Source: an uncultured Erysipelotrichaceae bacterium (GTDB taxonomy: Bacteria > Bacillota_I > Bacilli_A > Erysipelotrichales > Erysipelotrichaceae). From it: a DNA stretch of 64,000 nt. The translations under genes were made by a program, and so were the position numbers. The notes beneath the pieces were generated by a model. That model had not been told where the DNA came from and did no database searches. It was given only the letters and a program-made list of their open reading frames with translations. Positions 35,438-45,245 of this stretch are shown piece by piece. Where the stretch lies: contig CACWLH010000021.1 in the NCBI GenBank assembly GCA_902761625.1, forward strand, positions 22,888-86,887. Reading direction: 5' to 3'. Within the stretch, counting starts at the first letter, position 1; every line of letters begins with the position of its first letter.

Positions 35438-36739
35438 ATGTCAGACATACTGCCTAAAGGCTTTACGCTCAAAACAATTTTCGGAGAAACAATCACGATT
35501 GATGAGTACATCAATGAAGGCGGTCAGGGTGTCGTTTACCTGGTCAATTTCAACGGACAGAAAAAGGCTTTGAAATGGTACAAGAAGGAAGCGCTCGGAA
35601 AAGAGCCTCAGGACTTTTATGAAAACCTGAAGAGAAATGTCATCAGGAAATCGCCGAGCAAGGAATTCCTGTGGCCTCTTGAAATCACCGAGTGGGTCGA
35701 CGGCACATTCGGATATGTCATGGATCTGAGACCTTCGGGATATTATGAACTGACTGATTTCATGCTGACACATGTCAGATTCAAGTCATTCAAGACAGCG
35801 ATCGATGCTTCATTGCAGATCATCTCGGCATTCCGTATTCTGCACAATGCAGGTTACAGCTACCAGGACCTCAATGACGGAAACTTCTTCATCAATCCGG
35901 ATACCGGAAAGGTTTTGATCTGTGACAATGACAATGTTGCTGAGGACGGTGCGGAAACCGGTATCATTGGCAAGCCGCGTTACATGGCGCCTGAGATTGT
36001 CATGGGCAAAAACAAGCCGAACAGTCTGAGTGACAGATTCTCCATGACCGTGATTCTGTACATTCTGTTCTGTCTGAATCATCCGCTGGAAGGCAAGAGA
36101 TATTATGTATCTGCACTGGATTCCGTCCGTCAGGAAAAACTTTATGGAAGTGAACCGCTGTTCATGATGGATCCGAATGATCAGGGCAACGGCCCGCATC
36201 CGGTTCTGAACAAGAATTCCATCACAATCTGGAACTGCCTTCCTGATTATATGAGAGCTCTGTTCATCAAATCATTCAGTCAGGAAGCACTCCATAAACC
36301 GGTGGCGCGTCCGAAGGAAATTGAATGGATCAAGACACTGACCCGTTTCCGCAGTGAAATCGTGGAATGTGAATGTGGAAATGAGATCTTTACCCAGAAC
36401 GGCAAGCCGTGCGCATGCGATAAATGCGGCAAGATTGCACAGATTCCGTTCCGTCTGGAACTGAGCGAATACAGTATCCCGGCAGTCAAGGGAAGCAGAC
36501 TTTACCGCTGCCAGCTCGGTGTCTGCAATGAAAAGGACGCCCTGAACCCGATTCTTGCCGTAATTGAAAAGAAGAGTCAGCCGGGTGTGTTCGGTATTGT
36601 GAATAAAACCGAAAAACACTGGAATGCGATCACCTCAAAGGGAGAACCCAAAAAGGTGGCAGCCGGTGAAAGAATTCCGCTGAAAGACGGAATCACCTTC
36701 ACCATCGAAGATGAAAAGATAACGATCAGAAAGAATTGA
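35438..36739 (+). CDS. Protein kinase of a TerY-P-like triad, with zinc ribbon
   Basis: The 433-residue product has an atypical kinase domain: EGGQGVVYLV loop, ALKWYKK lysine, YQDLNDGNFF catalytic loop (Tyr-Gln in place of His-Arg, Asp and Asn kept) and CDNDN for DFG, then KPRYMAPEI. It should be active. A zinc ribbon (CECGNEIFTQ then CDKCGK, about residues 310-335) precedes a C-terminal beta domain (LYRCQLGVC, GIVNKTEKHWNA) also present in the 51720 protein. The vWA gene follows by 16 bases and the PP2C gene after it. Kinase + vWA + PP2C is the TerY-P triad of Ter-associated stress systems; its exact output is unknown. GGGGGAAAA precedes the ATG. Confidence 0.85.
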   Translation: MSDILPKGFTLKTIFGETITIDEYINEGGQGVVYLVNFNGQKKALKWYKKEALGKEPQDFYENLKRNVIRKSPSKEFLWPLEITEWVDGTFGYVMDLRPSGYYELTDFMLTHVRFKSFKTAIDASLQIISAFRILHNAGYSYQDLNDGNFFINPDTGKVLICDNDNVAEDGAETGIIGKPRYMAPEIVMGKNKPNSLSDRFSMTVILYILFCLNHPLEGKRYYVSALDSVRQEKLYGSEPLFMMDPNDQGNGPHPVLNKNSITIWNCLPDYMRALFIKSFSQEALHKPVARPKEIEWIKTLTRFRSEIVECECGNEIFTQNGKPCACDKCGKIAQIPFRLELSEYSIPAVKGSRLYRCQLGVCNEKDALNPILAVIEKKSQPGVFGIVNKTEKHWNAITSKGEPKKVAAGERIPLKDGITFTIEDEKITIRKN

Positions 36740-36755
36740 AAAGGAGAAAAATAAC

Positions 36756-37538
36756 ATGCCCTCAACCGGTGAATTAACAGAAACCCCCCGCAAGGAGTTA
36801 CACGTCTTCTACGTTCTCGACACATCAGGCAGTATGGCAGGTCAGAAAATCAGTGCACTCAATCACGCAATGGAGGAATGCACACAGGCTCTTTCCGAAC
36901 TGGCCAAGAAAAACGGAGATGCAAAGCTGAAGATCGCCGTCATGGAATTCAACTCAGGCTTCAAATGGGTAACCGAACACGGACCCGAAGACCTCGAGGA
37001 TTTCATGTATGAATATCTCGATGCCGGCGGACTGACTGATATCGGCGCTGCTCTGACTGAACTGAACAAGAAGCTTTCCAGACATGAGTTCCTTTCCTCT
37101 ATGACGGGAGCTCTGATGCCGGTCATGATTTTCATGACAGACGGATATGCAACTGACGATTATCAGAAGGCACTTGCCGAGATCAGAAACAACCGCTGGT
37201 TCCGCCGCGGCACAAAGATCGGTTTCGCGATCGGTGATGATCCCGATGTCAAGATGATTTCCGAAGTTGTCGGCAACTCTGAAGCAGTCATCAGAACAAC
37301 CGATCTGGATCTGTTCAGACGTCTGATGAAATTCGTCGCTGTTACAGCCTCCATGCTTGTATCCCAGTCCCATACAACAACAACGGAAACAAGCGGTGCT
37401 GACATTGTCACAATGGCGATGGAAGGCGGAGATATCCCCAAGGATGTCCAGGTCAGTCTGCCCACGAATACTTACAACTCCGAACCGGTGGTTGAAGACG
37501 ATAAAGAAGACGACTGGGACGACGACAGCGACTGGTAA
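36756..37538 (+). CDS. vWA protein (TerY-like) of triad 1
   Basis: A von Willebrand A domain fills residues 12-200: MIDAS motif DTSGSM (D22), later TDIGAALTEL and FMTDGYATDD. It binds a divalent metal and a partner protein. This form is close to TerY, the vWA member of kinase-phosphatase triads. The C-terminus is a very acidic tail ending DDWDDDSDW, which could be a docking peptide. It lies between the kinase and the PP2C, 17 bases before the latter. AAAAGGAG precedes the ATG. Cytoplasmic. Confidence 0.85.
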   Translation: MPSTGELTETPRKELHVFYVLDTSGSMAGQKISALNHAMEECTQALSELAKKNGDAKLKIAVMEFNSGFKWVTEHGPEDLEDFMYEYLDAGGLTDIGAALTELNKKLSRHEFLSSMTGALMPVMIFMTDGYATDDYQKALAEIRNNRWFRRGTKIGFAIGDDPDVKMISEVVGNSEAVIRTTDLDLFRRLMKFVAVTASMLVSQSHTTTTETSGADIVTMAMEGGDIPKDVQVSLPTNTYNSEPVVEDDKEDDWDDDSDW

Positions 37539-37555
37539 TTGATCAGAGGTGACAC

Positions 37556-39142
37556 ATGGAAAATTTATATGTTTTTAACTGTTCTGTCAGAGGAGCTCTC
37601 CATATAGAGAATGGTTTTCCGTGTGAAGACGGGTCTGCATCCTGGCAGTCCGATGACGGAAGGGTCAGTATCGCCATCAGTGCAGACGGCCATGGAGATC
37701 CTTCGTGTTTCAGAAGCTCAGACGGATCAAAGGCTGCCGCGGAAGCGGCGGTCGCCTGTCTGCGTGATTATGCGAACATGATTCTGGAAACAGAAGAGAC
37801 AGAAGAAGCATTCTACCGTCAGATATTTACAAGCGGCCGGTACAGACAGGTCCAGATGAGACATCTTACCGACACTATTCTTGCCGAATGGAGCAACCGG
37901 ATCATGGATCATTTCCAGAACAATCCGCTCAGTGAGGAAGAACTCAAGAGGTTCGGTCCGGCTGAACAGGATGTCGCTCATGTGGCACATATTTACGGAA
38001 CCACGCTGATCGCCGGTCTCTGGCTGCCCAAGGCGCTGGTATTGCTGCAGCAGGGAGACGGCAGATGCGATGTCTTTTATAAAGACGGAACGGTGGACCA
38101 GCCGATCCCGTGGGATCAAAGATGTGTGGACACCTCAACCACATCCTTATGCGATGATGATGCGAGTGTCAGCTTCAGATCGACGGTGATCAATCTGGAA
38201 GAAAAACCGGTTGCGGCATGCTTTATGCTCAGCGACGGTGTTGAAGATTCCTACCGTGACACATATGAGGCGGTGGAAGGCTTCCATACCTTAATGGCAG
38301 GCGTGCATACCTTCTGCAAAAATCTCATATGCAAAATCAACCAGAACTCCAAAGAGGATTTTGAACAATATCTCAGTGATCTGCTTCCGGGATTCAGCGC
38401 CAACGGTCTGTTCAGTCTGACCGGCAGCGGCGATGATGTCTCGGTTTCGGGCATCGTTGACCGGGAAGCAATCAAAGGTTTCACGGAACAGTTCGAACGC
38501 GATATTGAGCAGTACCGCCTTGAAGAAGACCTTCTCCAGAAAGAATCCGCTCTGAACGGAAAAAAGAGAAAACATGAAATCCTGCGCAAGAAGAGAAACG
38601 AAGCGCGGGATGCATATGAAAAATTCCTGGAATCCGAAAAGGTTTATGCGGCGGAAGTCCAGAATACCCAGATTCAATGCAAAAAGCTTGAGATGGAACT
38701 GGAACAGGTCAGAAAAGAAGCCGAAGCCTATCAGCAGAGCACCTCACAGGTCATGCCGTTTCTGGATAACGGACCGGCCATGAGCGGTGATCTTGATCCG
38801 GATCTGAATTCATTCCTTGAAGCATTCATGAATATGGGAAACAGTGTCGTGAATGGGGTAAAGGATGTCATTACCAACGGGCTTGATATGAAAACCCAGA
38901 AAGAAAACCGTCTGAAGAGCAAACTTGCCGCAGTACAGCAGGCAAGAGCGAAGGCGGAGTTCAATCTTCGTCAATTCTCAGCCAAGGCGGATGCATTGCG
39001 GGCGGAATATGACGAGGCTGAACGGCTGTTCAATGAATATGACGCCCAGTTCCAGGAACTTGACCGTCTGAAGGCGGATATCACGCAGAACATTCAGAAA
39101 CTCAAGACAGCAGATAATCAAACCAATGATTCAGATAACTGA
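37556..39142 (+). CDS. PP2C phosphatase with long coiled coil, triad 1
   Basis: The N-terminal ~310 residues are a PP2C-type Ser/Thr phosphatase: CEDGSASW, ISADGHGDPSC, GTTLIAGLW, QGDGRCDVFY, FMLSDGVEDSY, GSGDDVSVSG. The metal-binding Asp residues appear intact, so it should remove phosphates added by the neighbouring kinase. The C-terminal ~210 residues are two coiled coils around a low-complexity stretch (about 395-440). No membrane segment is seen. A terminator follows at 39157. Confidence 0.85.
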   Translation: MENLYVFNCSVRGALHIENGFPCEDGSASWQSDDGRVSIAISADGHGDPSCFRSSDGSKAAAEAAVACLRDYANMILETEETEEAFYRQIFTSGRYRQVQMRHLTDTILAEWSNRIMDHFQNNPLSEEELKRFGPAEQDVAHVAHIYGTTLIAGLWLPKALVLLQQGDGRCDVFYKDGTVDQPIPWDQRCVDTSTTSLCDDDASVSFRSTVINLEEKPVAACFMLSDGVEDSYRDTYEAVEGFHTLMAGVHTFCKNLICKINQNSKEDFEQYLSDLLPGFSANGLFSLTGSGDDVSVSGIVDREAIKGFTEQFERDIEQYRLEEDLLQKESALNGKKRKHEILRKKRNEARDAYEKFLESEKVYAAEVQNTQIQCKKLEMELEQVRKEAEAYQQSTSQVMPFLDNGPAMSGDLDPDLNSFLEAFMNMGNSVVNGVKDVITNGLDMKTQKENRLKSKLAAVQQARAKAEFNLRQFSAKADALRAEYDEAERLFNEYDAQFQELDRLKADITQNIQKLKTADNQTNDSDN

Positions 39143-39156
39143 GTGATAAACAGAAG

Positions 39157-39197
39157 TGATCGGATTCTCTTTGATTAGAGAATCCGGATCATTTTTG
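39157..39197 (+). terminator. Rho-independent terminator
   Basis: A long stem built on GGATTCTCT and AGAGAATCC with outer GATC pairing is followed by ATTTTTG. It closes the triad 1 operon. Confidence 0.85.
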
Positions 39198-39227
39198 TAT
39201 GATGGCATGAAAGGATGAAATGTAATT

Positions 39228-39581
39228 ATGGAAGCAGCTGTAATTTTGACAAAGTGTCCGAAGTATAAAAAAGTCTATGGAATGCGTGTGCAGAAAATGC
39301 CTGACAATGACTGGTGGAGAACCTGGACATTCCCGATTGATGAAAAACGTGCTCATCGCGAAGGCTATGATGTCACGCGTATTCTCGGCAATCTGAACTG
39401 CACCGATGATTACCCCGGCTGTCCGTATTGCGGCGCCATGGGCTTTGTGGAGTGCGGCAGATGCGGCAAGCTGTCATGCTGGAGCGGTGAGAAGAGCGTC
39501 AAATGTGAATGGTGCGGTGTGACAATGACATCAATCTCAGTCAACACTGAAAAATTCAGTCTGAAAGGCGGAGACATCTGA
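39228..39581 (+). CDS. Free-standing TerY-C-like zinc-ribbon protein, 117 aa
   Basis: The C-terminal half is a Cys-rich double zinc ribbon: CPYCGAMGFVECGRCGKLSC then CEWCG. This is the arrangement of the TerY-C metal-binding domain, normally fused behind a TerY vWA domain. Here it is separate, shortly after triad 1. The N-terminal half (VYGMRVQKMPDNDWWRTWTF) is a small beta-rich domain. A second copy lies at 47513 after triad 2, so each of those two triads has its own zinc-ribbon partner. Cytoplasmic. The ribosome site is weak (AAAGGATG). Confidence 0.75.
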   Translation: MEAAVILTKCPKYKKVYGMRVQKMPDNDWWRTWTFPIDEKRAHREGYDVTRILGNLNCTDDYPGCPYCGAMGFVECGRCGKLSCWSGEKSVKCEWCGVTMTSISVNTEKFSLKGGDI

Positions 39582-39679
39582 TCTGACTGTTTTTCCCAAA
39601 AAGGAATCCAGTCTGTGCTTGAACTGATCGTCTGAAACAAAGAGGATCGGCTTTTGATGACAGGGAAAGATACGGGAAT

Positions 39680-40756
39680 ATGAACATTACTGAAGCATTG
39701 AGAAAGCAGATCGAACTGAAGGGTGTGGATTCATTGAATGACCGCATCCTTTCAAAGGGCATTCTGCTCGATCTCACGCTCAATCAATTCATGGATGTGA
39801 GAAGGTTCGCATTCCTGTACGATATCGGCGCAGTCAAAGAATATCTGAAAGCCGATCATGAGCCATTTAATGAAAAGCGGCGGGTGATCGCGCAGACAGC
39901 GCTTCAGCTGCAGCAGGTGATCGGACTGACTCCGGAGAATGCCGAAGTGATTTCCGGATATTTCCCCGAAGCGCTCGGATGGAACGGATTTCAGAAAGTG
40001 CCGCTGGATGAGGCATCCTTTCCGGATCCCTCGTTCAGAGCATTCATTACCGAAAACTATGATCAGGGAAACAAGGGATATCTGGACGGAGATGATCTTT
40101 CAAAGGTTGTCTATATGGATGTGAGCGTACAGGACATCCACGACACATTGAAAGGGATTGAGTATTTCTTCAATCTGGAAATCCTGGACTGCAGCAGCAA
40201 TGATCTGTATGAGCTTGATCTGAGCGCCAATACAAATCTCAAAGAATTATATTGCAGCTACAACGAACGACTGTGCAGACTGAATACTTCCGGCTGCGAA
40301 GCACTGGACAGAATCGATTCGGAACATTGCGCAATCACACCGGTAACGGAAGATATCTGCCTTGGCAGTATTGATATCGATGAGACTGCATTCCCGGATG
40401 AGGCTTTCCGGAATTATATTTCAAAAATGTATGATCCGGATCAGGATGGGAAACTGAGTGATGATGACATTCAGAAAATCACCTATATGGATGTCAGTGT
40501 GCAGAATATAGCAGATCTCAAAGGCATTGACTATTTCTACAATCTGGAAATCCTGGATTGTTCAAGCAATGATCTGAATTCTCTGGATCTGAACCGGAAC
40601 CGTCAGCTCAAAGAATTATATTGCAGCTTCAATGCCCGGCTAAAACGGATCAATGTTTCGGGATGTGCCGGATTGATCAAAGCGGATATTGAAGGCTGTG
40701 CGATTCATGCAGATTGTTTCGGTAAGAATGTAAAATTTGTCAATTACACGCACTGA
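39680..40756 (+). CDS. Duplicated LRR and EF-hand-like protein
   Basis: The 358-residue protein contains two near-copies of a ~118-residue unit. Each starts with an EF-hand-like loop (DQGNKGYLDGDDL; DPDQDGKLSDDDI), has YMDVSVQ and ends with short leucine-rich repeats (NLEILDCSSNDL, LKELYCS, SGC). This layout resembles bacterial proteins with calcium-binding EF-hand loops before LRRs. There is no signal peptide, so it is probably cytoplasmic. The N-terminal ~100 residues are helical and unrecognised. It stands between triads 1 and 2. Confidence 0.7.
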   Translation: MNITEALRKQIELKGVDSLNDRILSKGILLDLTLNQFMDVRRFAFLYDIGAVKEYLKADHEPFNEKRRVIAQTALQLQQVIGLTPENAEVISGYFPEALGWNGFQKVPLDEASFPDPSFRAFITENYDQGNKGYLDGDDLSKVVYMDVSVQDIHDTLKGIEYFFNLEILDCSSNDLYELDLSANTNLKELYCSYNERLCRLNTSGCEALDRIDSEHCAITPVTEDICLGSIDIDETAFPDEAFRNYISKMYDPDQDGKLSDDDIQKITYMDVSVQNIADLKGIDYFYNLEILDCSSNDLNSLDLNRNRQLKELYCSFNARLKRINVSGCAGLIKADIEGCAIHADCFGKNVKFVNYTH

Positions 40757-40801
40757 TCTGCTCACTATATACATAATCAACAACATGCACAAAAGATATG
40801 C

Positions 40802-40830
40802 ATGAACGATATGCTTTATCTGTATATAAT
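40802..40830 (+). promoter_or_regulatory. Possible promoter of the triple vWA operon
   Basis: TATAAT at 40825-40830 lies in a very AT-rich stretch about 70 bases before the first vWA gene. The -35 at 17 bases (ATGAAC) is weak. Confidence 0.35.
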
Positions 40831-40901
40831 TATTCTTATACATGTACAGATGTTAAAAGAATCGATTGGATACTCTGAAATCTGAGAAGAGGGGGATTTA
40901 T

Positions 40902-41657
40902 ATGACTTCATTGCAGGATATGCTTGGAACTCCGGAGATCGGCGGAGATTTCATGGTGGAAACCAATGTCGATATCGTTTTCGTGATCGACGCCACCGAA
41001 AGTATGCAGCCGCTGATTGACAAGGTCAAAAAGCTGACGCTTTCCTTCCGTTCGGAACTCGAAAGGGGATTGGCTGAAAACAAGCGCGCAATCAAGAATC
41101 TGAGAACAAAGGTGATCGTTTTCCGTGATTATTATCTGGATGACAAATATGCACTCGAGGAATCACCGTTTTTTGATCTCCCGAAGGACAACACAGAGTT
41201 TGCAAGATATGTTTCCGGCATCAAAGCCGGCGGCGGAGGCGACGAGCCGGAAAGCGGACTGGAAGCTCTGGCGATGGCAATGAGAGCCCCGTTTGTCAAA
41301 GAAGGTGACAAGCGCAGACACATCATCATTCTCTTCACCGATGCATCAGCCCATAAATATGAGCAGCAGTTTGACGGCACACCGGATAACTATCCGCCTG
41401 CCATGTTTAAAAATCTTGGTGAATTATATATGGCCTGGGGCGGCAGCCAGGACTTCCTCGGAGGCAGCTCACCGTATCGTGTCAGAATGGAAACAGATGC
41501 CAAGAGACTTGTCCTGTTCGCACCGAGTGTATATCCGTGGGATGACATTGAAATCAATCTGGAAAATGTGCTGCGCAAAGATCTTGACAAGGGCCGCGGC
41601 GGTGAAGATATGGATCTGACGGATGTCATCACCCTTCTGTCCAGCTCGGTCGCATAA
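40902..41657 (+). CDS. vWA protein 1 of triad 2
   Basis: The product (251 aa) is a von Willebrand A domain with MIDAS motif VIDATESM, a GGGGDEPESGLEAL second motif and ILFTDASAHKY. It is the first of three tandem paralogues (40902, 41720, 42552) that differ most after about residue 170. Metal-dependent binding to partners is the known role. The PP2C and kinase of triad 2 follow. ATG 40902 is preceded by AGAGGGGG. Cytoplasmic. Confidence 0.8.
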   Translation: MTSLQDMLGTPEIGGDFMVETNVDIVFVIDATESMQPLIDKVKKLTLSFRSELERGLAENKRAIKNLRTKVIVFRDYYLDDKYALEESPFFDLPKDNTEFARYVSGIKAGGGGDEPESGLEALAMAMRAPFVKEGDKRRHIIILFTDASAHKYEQQFDGTPDNYPPAMFKNLGELYMAWGGSQDFLGGSSPYRVRMETDAKRLVLFAPSVYPWDDIEINLENVLRKDLDKGRGGEDMDLTDVITLLSSSVA

Positions 41658-41719
41658 GAATTCATTGAATACACTCTTCATATTTTGATCCACAATAAGA
41701 AATCAAAGAGGAAAATGCG

Positions 41720-42484
41720 ATGTCTGATTCAGAAGAATTCCTGGCTTTACTCAGCGGACCATACACCCCGCCTGGGTATAACGTTGATATTGTTTATGTG
41801 ATTGACGCTACCAGCAGTATGGAATCTATGCTTGGAAAAATCAAAGATGCCGTGCTGAAAATACCGCAGGAGCTTCGTACAGTTTGTAAGGAATACAGAA
41901 GAACAATCTACAGACTTCGTGTCAAAGTCACATGGTTCCGTGATTTCTATTTCGATGGAAAGGAAGCATATGGCGAGTCGGAATTCTTTGAACTGCCTTC
42001 TGATGAACAGGCTTTGCGTGATTATCTGTCGGGCATAGAGGCAAAGGGAGGCGGTGATGAGCCGGAAAGTGCTCTTGAAGCGCTGACTCTGGCAATGCGC
42101 TCAGATTTTGTACAGGAAGGCAACCGGAAACGTCATGTCATCGTTCTGTTTACGGATGCACCGGCACATCGATTTGAAGATTATGACAAGCTGATCAAAA
42201 CGGCTTCCGGGTTTGGCGCGAAAGCGGAAATCTATCCTCAGAATATGCCTGCAAATCTCTTTGAATTCTATGAGGAATGGAGTGGAAAACGCAATGATGA
42301 TGGACAGTCTGGCGTAAAAACGAAGCTGGACCAAAACGGGAAACGGATGGCTCTTTTCACACCGGATGCATATCCCTGGACAGATATGGAAATGGATCTG
42401 GATTTTGTACTTAGATATAAACTGGATGAAAACACTGATCTGAATTTGACTGGAATTTGTGTGCTCATCGGAGCGGCTACGTGA
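41720..42484 (+). CDS. vWA protein 2 of triad 2
   Basis: The product (254 aa) has MIDAS VIDATSSM, a conserved VTWFRDFYFDGK segment and KGGGDEPESALEAL. It is a paralogue of its neighbours and probably a binding partner or scaffold in the same complex. Its C-terminal end is the shortest and most diverged of the three. AAGAGGAAAA precedes the ATG. Confidence 0.8.
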   Translation: MSDSEEFLALLSGPYTPPGYNVDIVYVIDATSSMESMLGKIKDAVLKIPQELRTVCKEYRRTIYRLRVKVTWFRDFYFDGKEAYGESEFFELPSDEQALRDYLSGIEAKGGGDEPESALEALTLAMRSDFVQEGNRKRHVIVLFTDAPAHRFEDYDKLIKTASGFGAKAEIYPQNMPANLFEFYEEWSGKRNDDGQSGVKTKLDQNGKRMALFTPDAYPWTDMEMDLDFVLRYKLDENTDLNLTGICVLIGAAT

Positions 42485-42551
42485 AGCTCTGGAACAAATA
42501 CAAGTAATTGTCAGCCGGGAAAACTCCCGGATTGCAGGAAAGGATTATATT

Positions 42552-43340
42552 ATGTCTGAAATGCAGGAAATGATGGACATGCTCGGAAGGACCGGTGAAA
42601 TTGAAACAAATGTTGATATTGTTTTTGTCATCGATGCCACCCGCAGTATGGAACCCATGATTGAAAAGGTCAAAGATGCGGCACTCACATTCCATGAAGA
42701 GCTGTATTCAGCTTTAAAGGAATACAAACGTGTGATCAACAATCTGCGCATCAAAGTCACATGGTTCCGCGATTTTTACTTTGACGGCAAATATGCCTAT
42801 GGTGAATCGAGATTTTTTGATCTGCCGGCAGAGAAACAGCAGTTTCATGATTTCGTTGCCGGAATCGAGGCAAAGGGCGGATATGATGATCCTGAATCCA
42901 GTCTGGAAGCACTGACTCTGGCAATGCGTTCTGATTTTGTCCAGGAAGGTGAACGAAAACGCCATATCATTGTCCTGTTTACAGATGAAGAAGCGCACAG
43001 ATTCGAGGATTATGACAGGCTGACCAGAGAAGCGGCGGTATTAGGCGCAAGACCGGAAATCTATCCGCAGAATATGCCTGCGAACATCGGCGAGTTCTAT
43101 AATGCATGGAGCGGAAACGGCAGATATCAGGAAGCACTGTCCGGTGGACCGTCCGGAACGAAGCTGGACATTTACGGCAGAAGACTTGTACTGTGCGCGC
43201 CGGATGTATATCCGTGGCGTGATATGGAAATCGACCTCGAAAATGTATTGAGAATCAACATGCAAAAAGGCGGCAGCGGTGAAGATCTCGATATGAGGGT
43301 CGTTTATCCGATGATTGCAATGTCCATGGCAAGAAACTGA
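42552..43340 (+). CDS. vWA protein 3 of triad 2
   Basis: The product (262 aa) has MIDAS VIDATRSM and VTWFRDFYFDGK, as in the preceding vWA protein, but the second motif changes to KGGYDDPESSLEAL. It sits 14 bases before the PP2C gene, the usual vWA-PP2C contact of TerY-P triads. ATG 42552 follows GGAAAGG; an upstream start at 42459 overlaps the previous gene and is less likely. Confidence 0.8.
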   Translation: MSEMQEMMDMLGRTGEIETNVDIVFVIDATRSMEPMIEKVKDAALTFHEELYSALKEYKRVINNLRIKVTWFRDFYFDGKYAYGESRFFDLPAEKQQFHDFVAGIEAKGGYDDPESSLEALTLAMRSDFVQEGERKRHIIVLFTDEEAHRFEDYDRLTREAAVLGARPEIYPQNMPANIGEFYNAWSGNGRYQEALSGGPSGTKLDIYGRRLVLCAPDVYPWRDMEIDLENVLRINMQKGGSGEDLDMRVVYPMIAMSMARN

Positions 43341-43354
43341 GAGGAGGAACATAA

Positions 43355-45244
43355 ATGCGTACACCTTTTTCGTTTCAGATTGAGTATAAACAGACAGGCT
43401 GTGAAGACGCACCGCCTGTCGCATCTGTTGATTATTCAATCGTATGCGATGGTCTCGGAGGAAGCGGAATGCAAAAGTATGATGTTCCTTCTGAAGAGGG
43501 GACTGAGCCTTTGCAGAGAACCGGGGCATACATCGGATCAAGAGTCGTCAGTGACTGTGTCACTGAGTATTTCGATGATAATCCTTTTTCTGCTGATTTT
43601 CCGATCAATAACCAGAAAAAAAACGAGCTCGGTGCCGAGCCGCATCCCGCCAAGAGTATGAAACTCTTCCCGACAACACTTTCCGCAATCACATATTTCA
43701 ATGGTGAAAATGCTTTGTATAATGCCTGCATCTGGGCCGGCGATTCAAGAATCTATGTTCTTTCTCCGACCAAAGGACTTCAGCAGCTGAGCAAAGATGA
43801 TGCGGATGAGTCTGAAGACAGTATGATGAGCGGTACTGTCATGAATAACTGTCTTTCCGCTGACAATGAATTCCATTTGAATTATCTGATTTATAAAGTC
43901 ACGGAGCCCTGCATTATTTTTGCCTGCTCCGACGGTGTTTTTGATTATGTCCGTTCCCCGCTGAATCTGGAATGGGCATTGTTGACGACAATTCTCAACC
44001 TCAAAGACGATCTGAATCAGAATGAGATTGCTGATGCGATGGCAAATGCGTTCAAAACACAGGTCTTTGAGACAATCGCATCCGATGATACAACCATGTG
44101 CGGCATTCTTTACAAGATTGAAAATATCAGTCAGCTGAAAGAAATGTATCAGGAACGGATGAATTCATTCGGCAGCGTTGCGGTTGAAATGAACAAAAAC
44201 ATCGCATCAAGCAAAAATCTGCGCACAGAGAGAGATAAAATCCGCAAAGCAATCAGAATCGGCCAACAGGAGCTTCGCTCTTCATTAAAGAATGAAATTC
44301 TCAGATTGTTTGTCAAAGATGAACAGGAAACTCTGAGCGGCTGGATCAGAAATCTTGAAATCTATAAGCCTTATCAGGAAAAAGAGGAACAGACCAGGCA
44401 GTATTACAAACAGCTTGCCGAAGAGCAGGAATCGCGCCTTGAAAAGAATGAGAAGGGACAGGAATGCTGGAATCTGCTCAAGCTGGATTATCTGCGTTAT
44501 CTGAAAGAACACGATACACAGAGCAGAACTGCCGCGCGGGATGTTGAATTCAGCAACAATTCGAAAGCAACGACGGTTCTTGAAACAGTATACAATATGC
44601 TTTCGATGGATGATTTCCTGGATTATCTGAAAGAGCTGTATGATGACGACGAGAGCGAAACCATGATCGCTTATGGAAGAAAAATCACTAAACTTCTGAA
44701 AGAAACAATTCCGGTCATGGATACCAAGATGAGTGAGTTCTACAGACATGCATTCTATTCACGCAGCCGTTTCAGAAATGAACTGGCAGAGTTGGATGAT
44801 GATGCTTCGTTCAAAGAGTTCGCACATCGCGCATTCAGATTAAAAGACAAAGATGTACTCAAGTTCCTCAGCAGTAGGACGATTGAAAAATATAACGAAT
44901 ATAATCGTTTGAAAAAGTCAATTGTGCAGAAAAAGCCGGCCAGAAATTCCCTGAATATGGAAGAAAAACAGGAGCTTTCCAATATCCGGCAGGCCTTTAT
45001 CGATGAGTTATCGGATGAAGTCGTTGATGAAGTGATGAAATTGTCTGCAGATGATGCGATAAAGAAGTTATTATTGAAGGGTATCGGTCAAAAGCAGCTG
45101 GATCAGTATCAGGCGGATGATGCCAGACTGGCCAAAGCGGAAGCGGATCTTGCGCAGGCGGAAGCCAATATCTCGGAAATCTGGACGGATTACCGTGTGA
45201 ATTACGAACTTTTCAAGCAGATTGATATGGGAGGAAATGTGTGA
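43355..45244 (+). CDS. PP2C phosphatase with long helical tail, triad 2
   Basis: The N-terminal ~265 residues are a PP2C phosphatase: VCDGLGGSGM, WAGDSRIYVL, ACSDGVFDYV, SDDTTMCG. All four metal-site Asp motifs are present. The remaining ~360 residues are charged helices, probably coiled coils, longer than usual for the family. It follows the third vWA gene by 14 bases and is one base from the kinase. It would reverse the kinase's phosphorylation. GAGGAGG precedes the ATG. Confidence 0.85.
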   Translation: MRTPFSFQIEYKQTGCEDAPPVASVDYSIVCDGLGGSGMQKYDVPSEEGTEPLQRTGAYIGSRVVSDCVTEYFDDNPFSADFPINNQKKNELGAEPHPAKSMKLFPTTLSAITYFNGENALYNACIWAGDSRIYVLSPTKGLQQLSKDDADESEDSMMSGTVMNNCLSADNEFHLNYLIYKVTEPCIIFACSDGVFDYVRSPLNLEWALLTTILNLKDDLNQNEIADAMANAFKTQVFETIASDDTTMCGILYKIENISQLKEMYQERMNSFGSVAVEMNKNIASSKNLRTERDKIRKAIRIGQQELRSSLKNEILRLFVKDEQETLSGWIRNLEIYKPYQEKEEQTRQYYKQLAEEQESRLEKNEKGQECWNLLKLDYLRYLKEHDTQSRTAARDVEFSNNSKATTVLETVYNMLSMDDFLDYLKELYDDDESETMIAYGRKITKLLKETIPVMDTKMSEFYRHAFYSRSRFRNELAELDDDASFKEFAHRAFRLKDKDVLKFLSSRTIEKYNEYNRLKKSIVQKKPARNSLNMEEKQELSNIRQAFIDELSDEVVDEVMKLSADDAIKKLLLKGIGQKQLDQYQADDARLAKAEADLAQAEANISEIWTDYRVNYELFKQIDMGGNV

Positions 45245-45245
45245 T

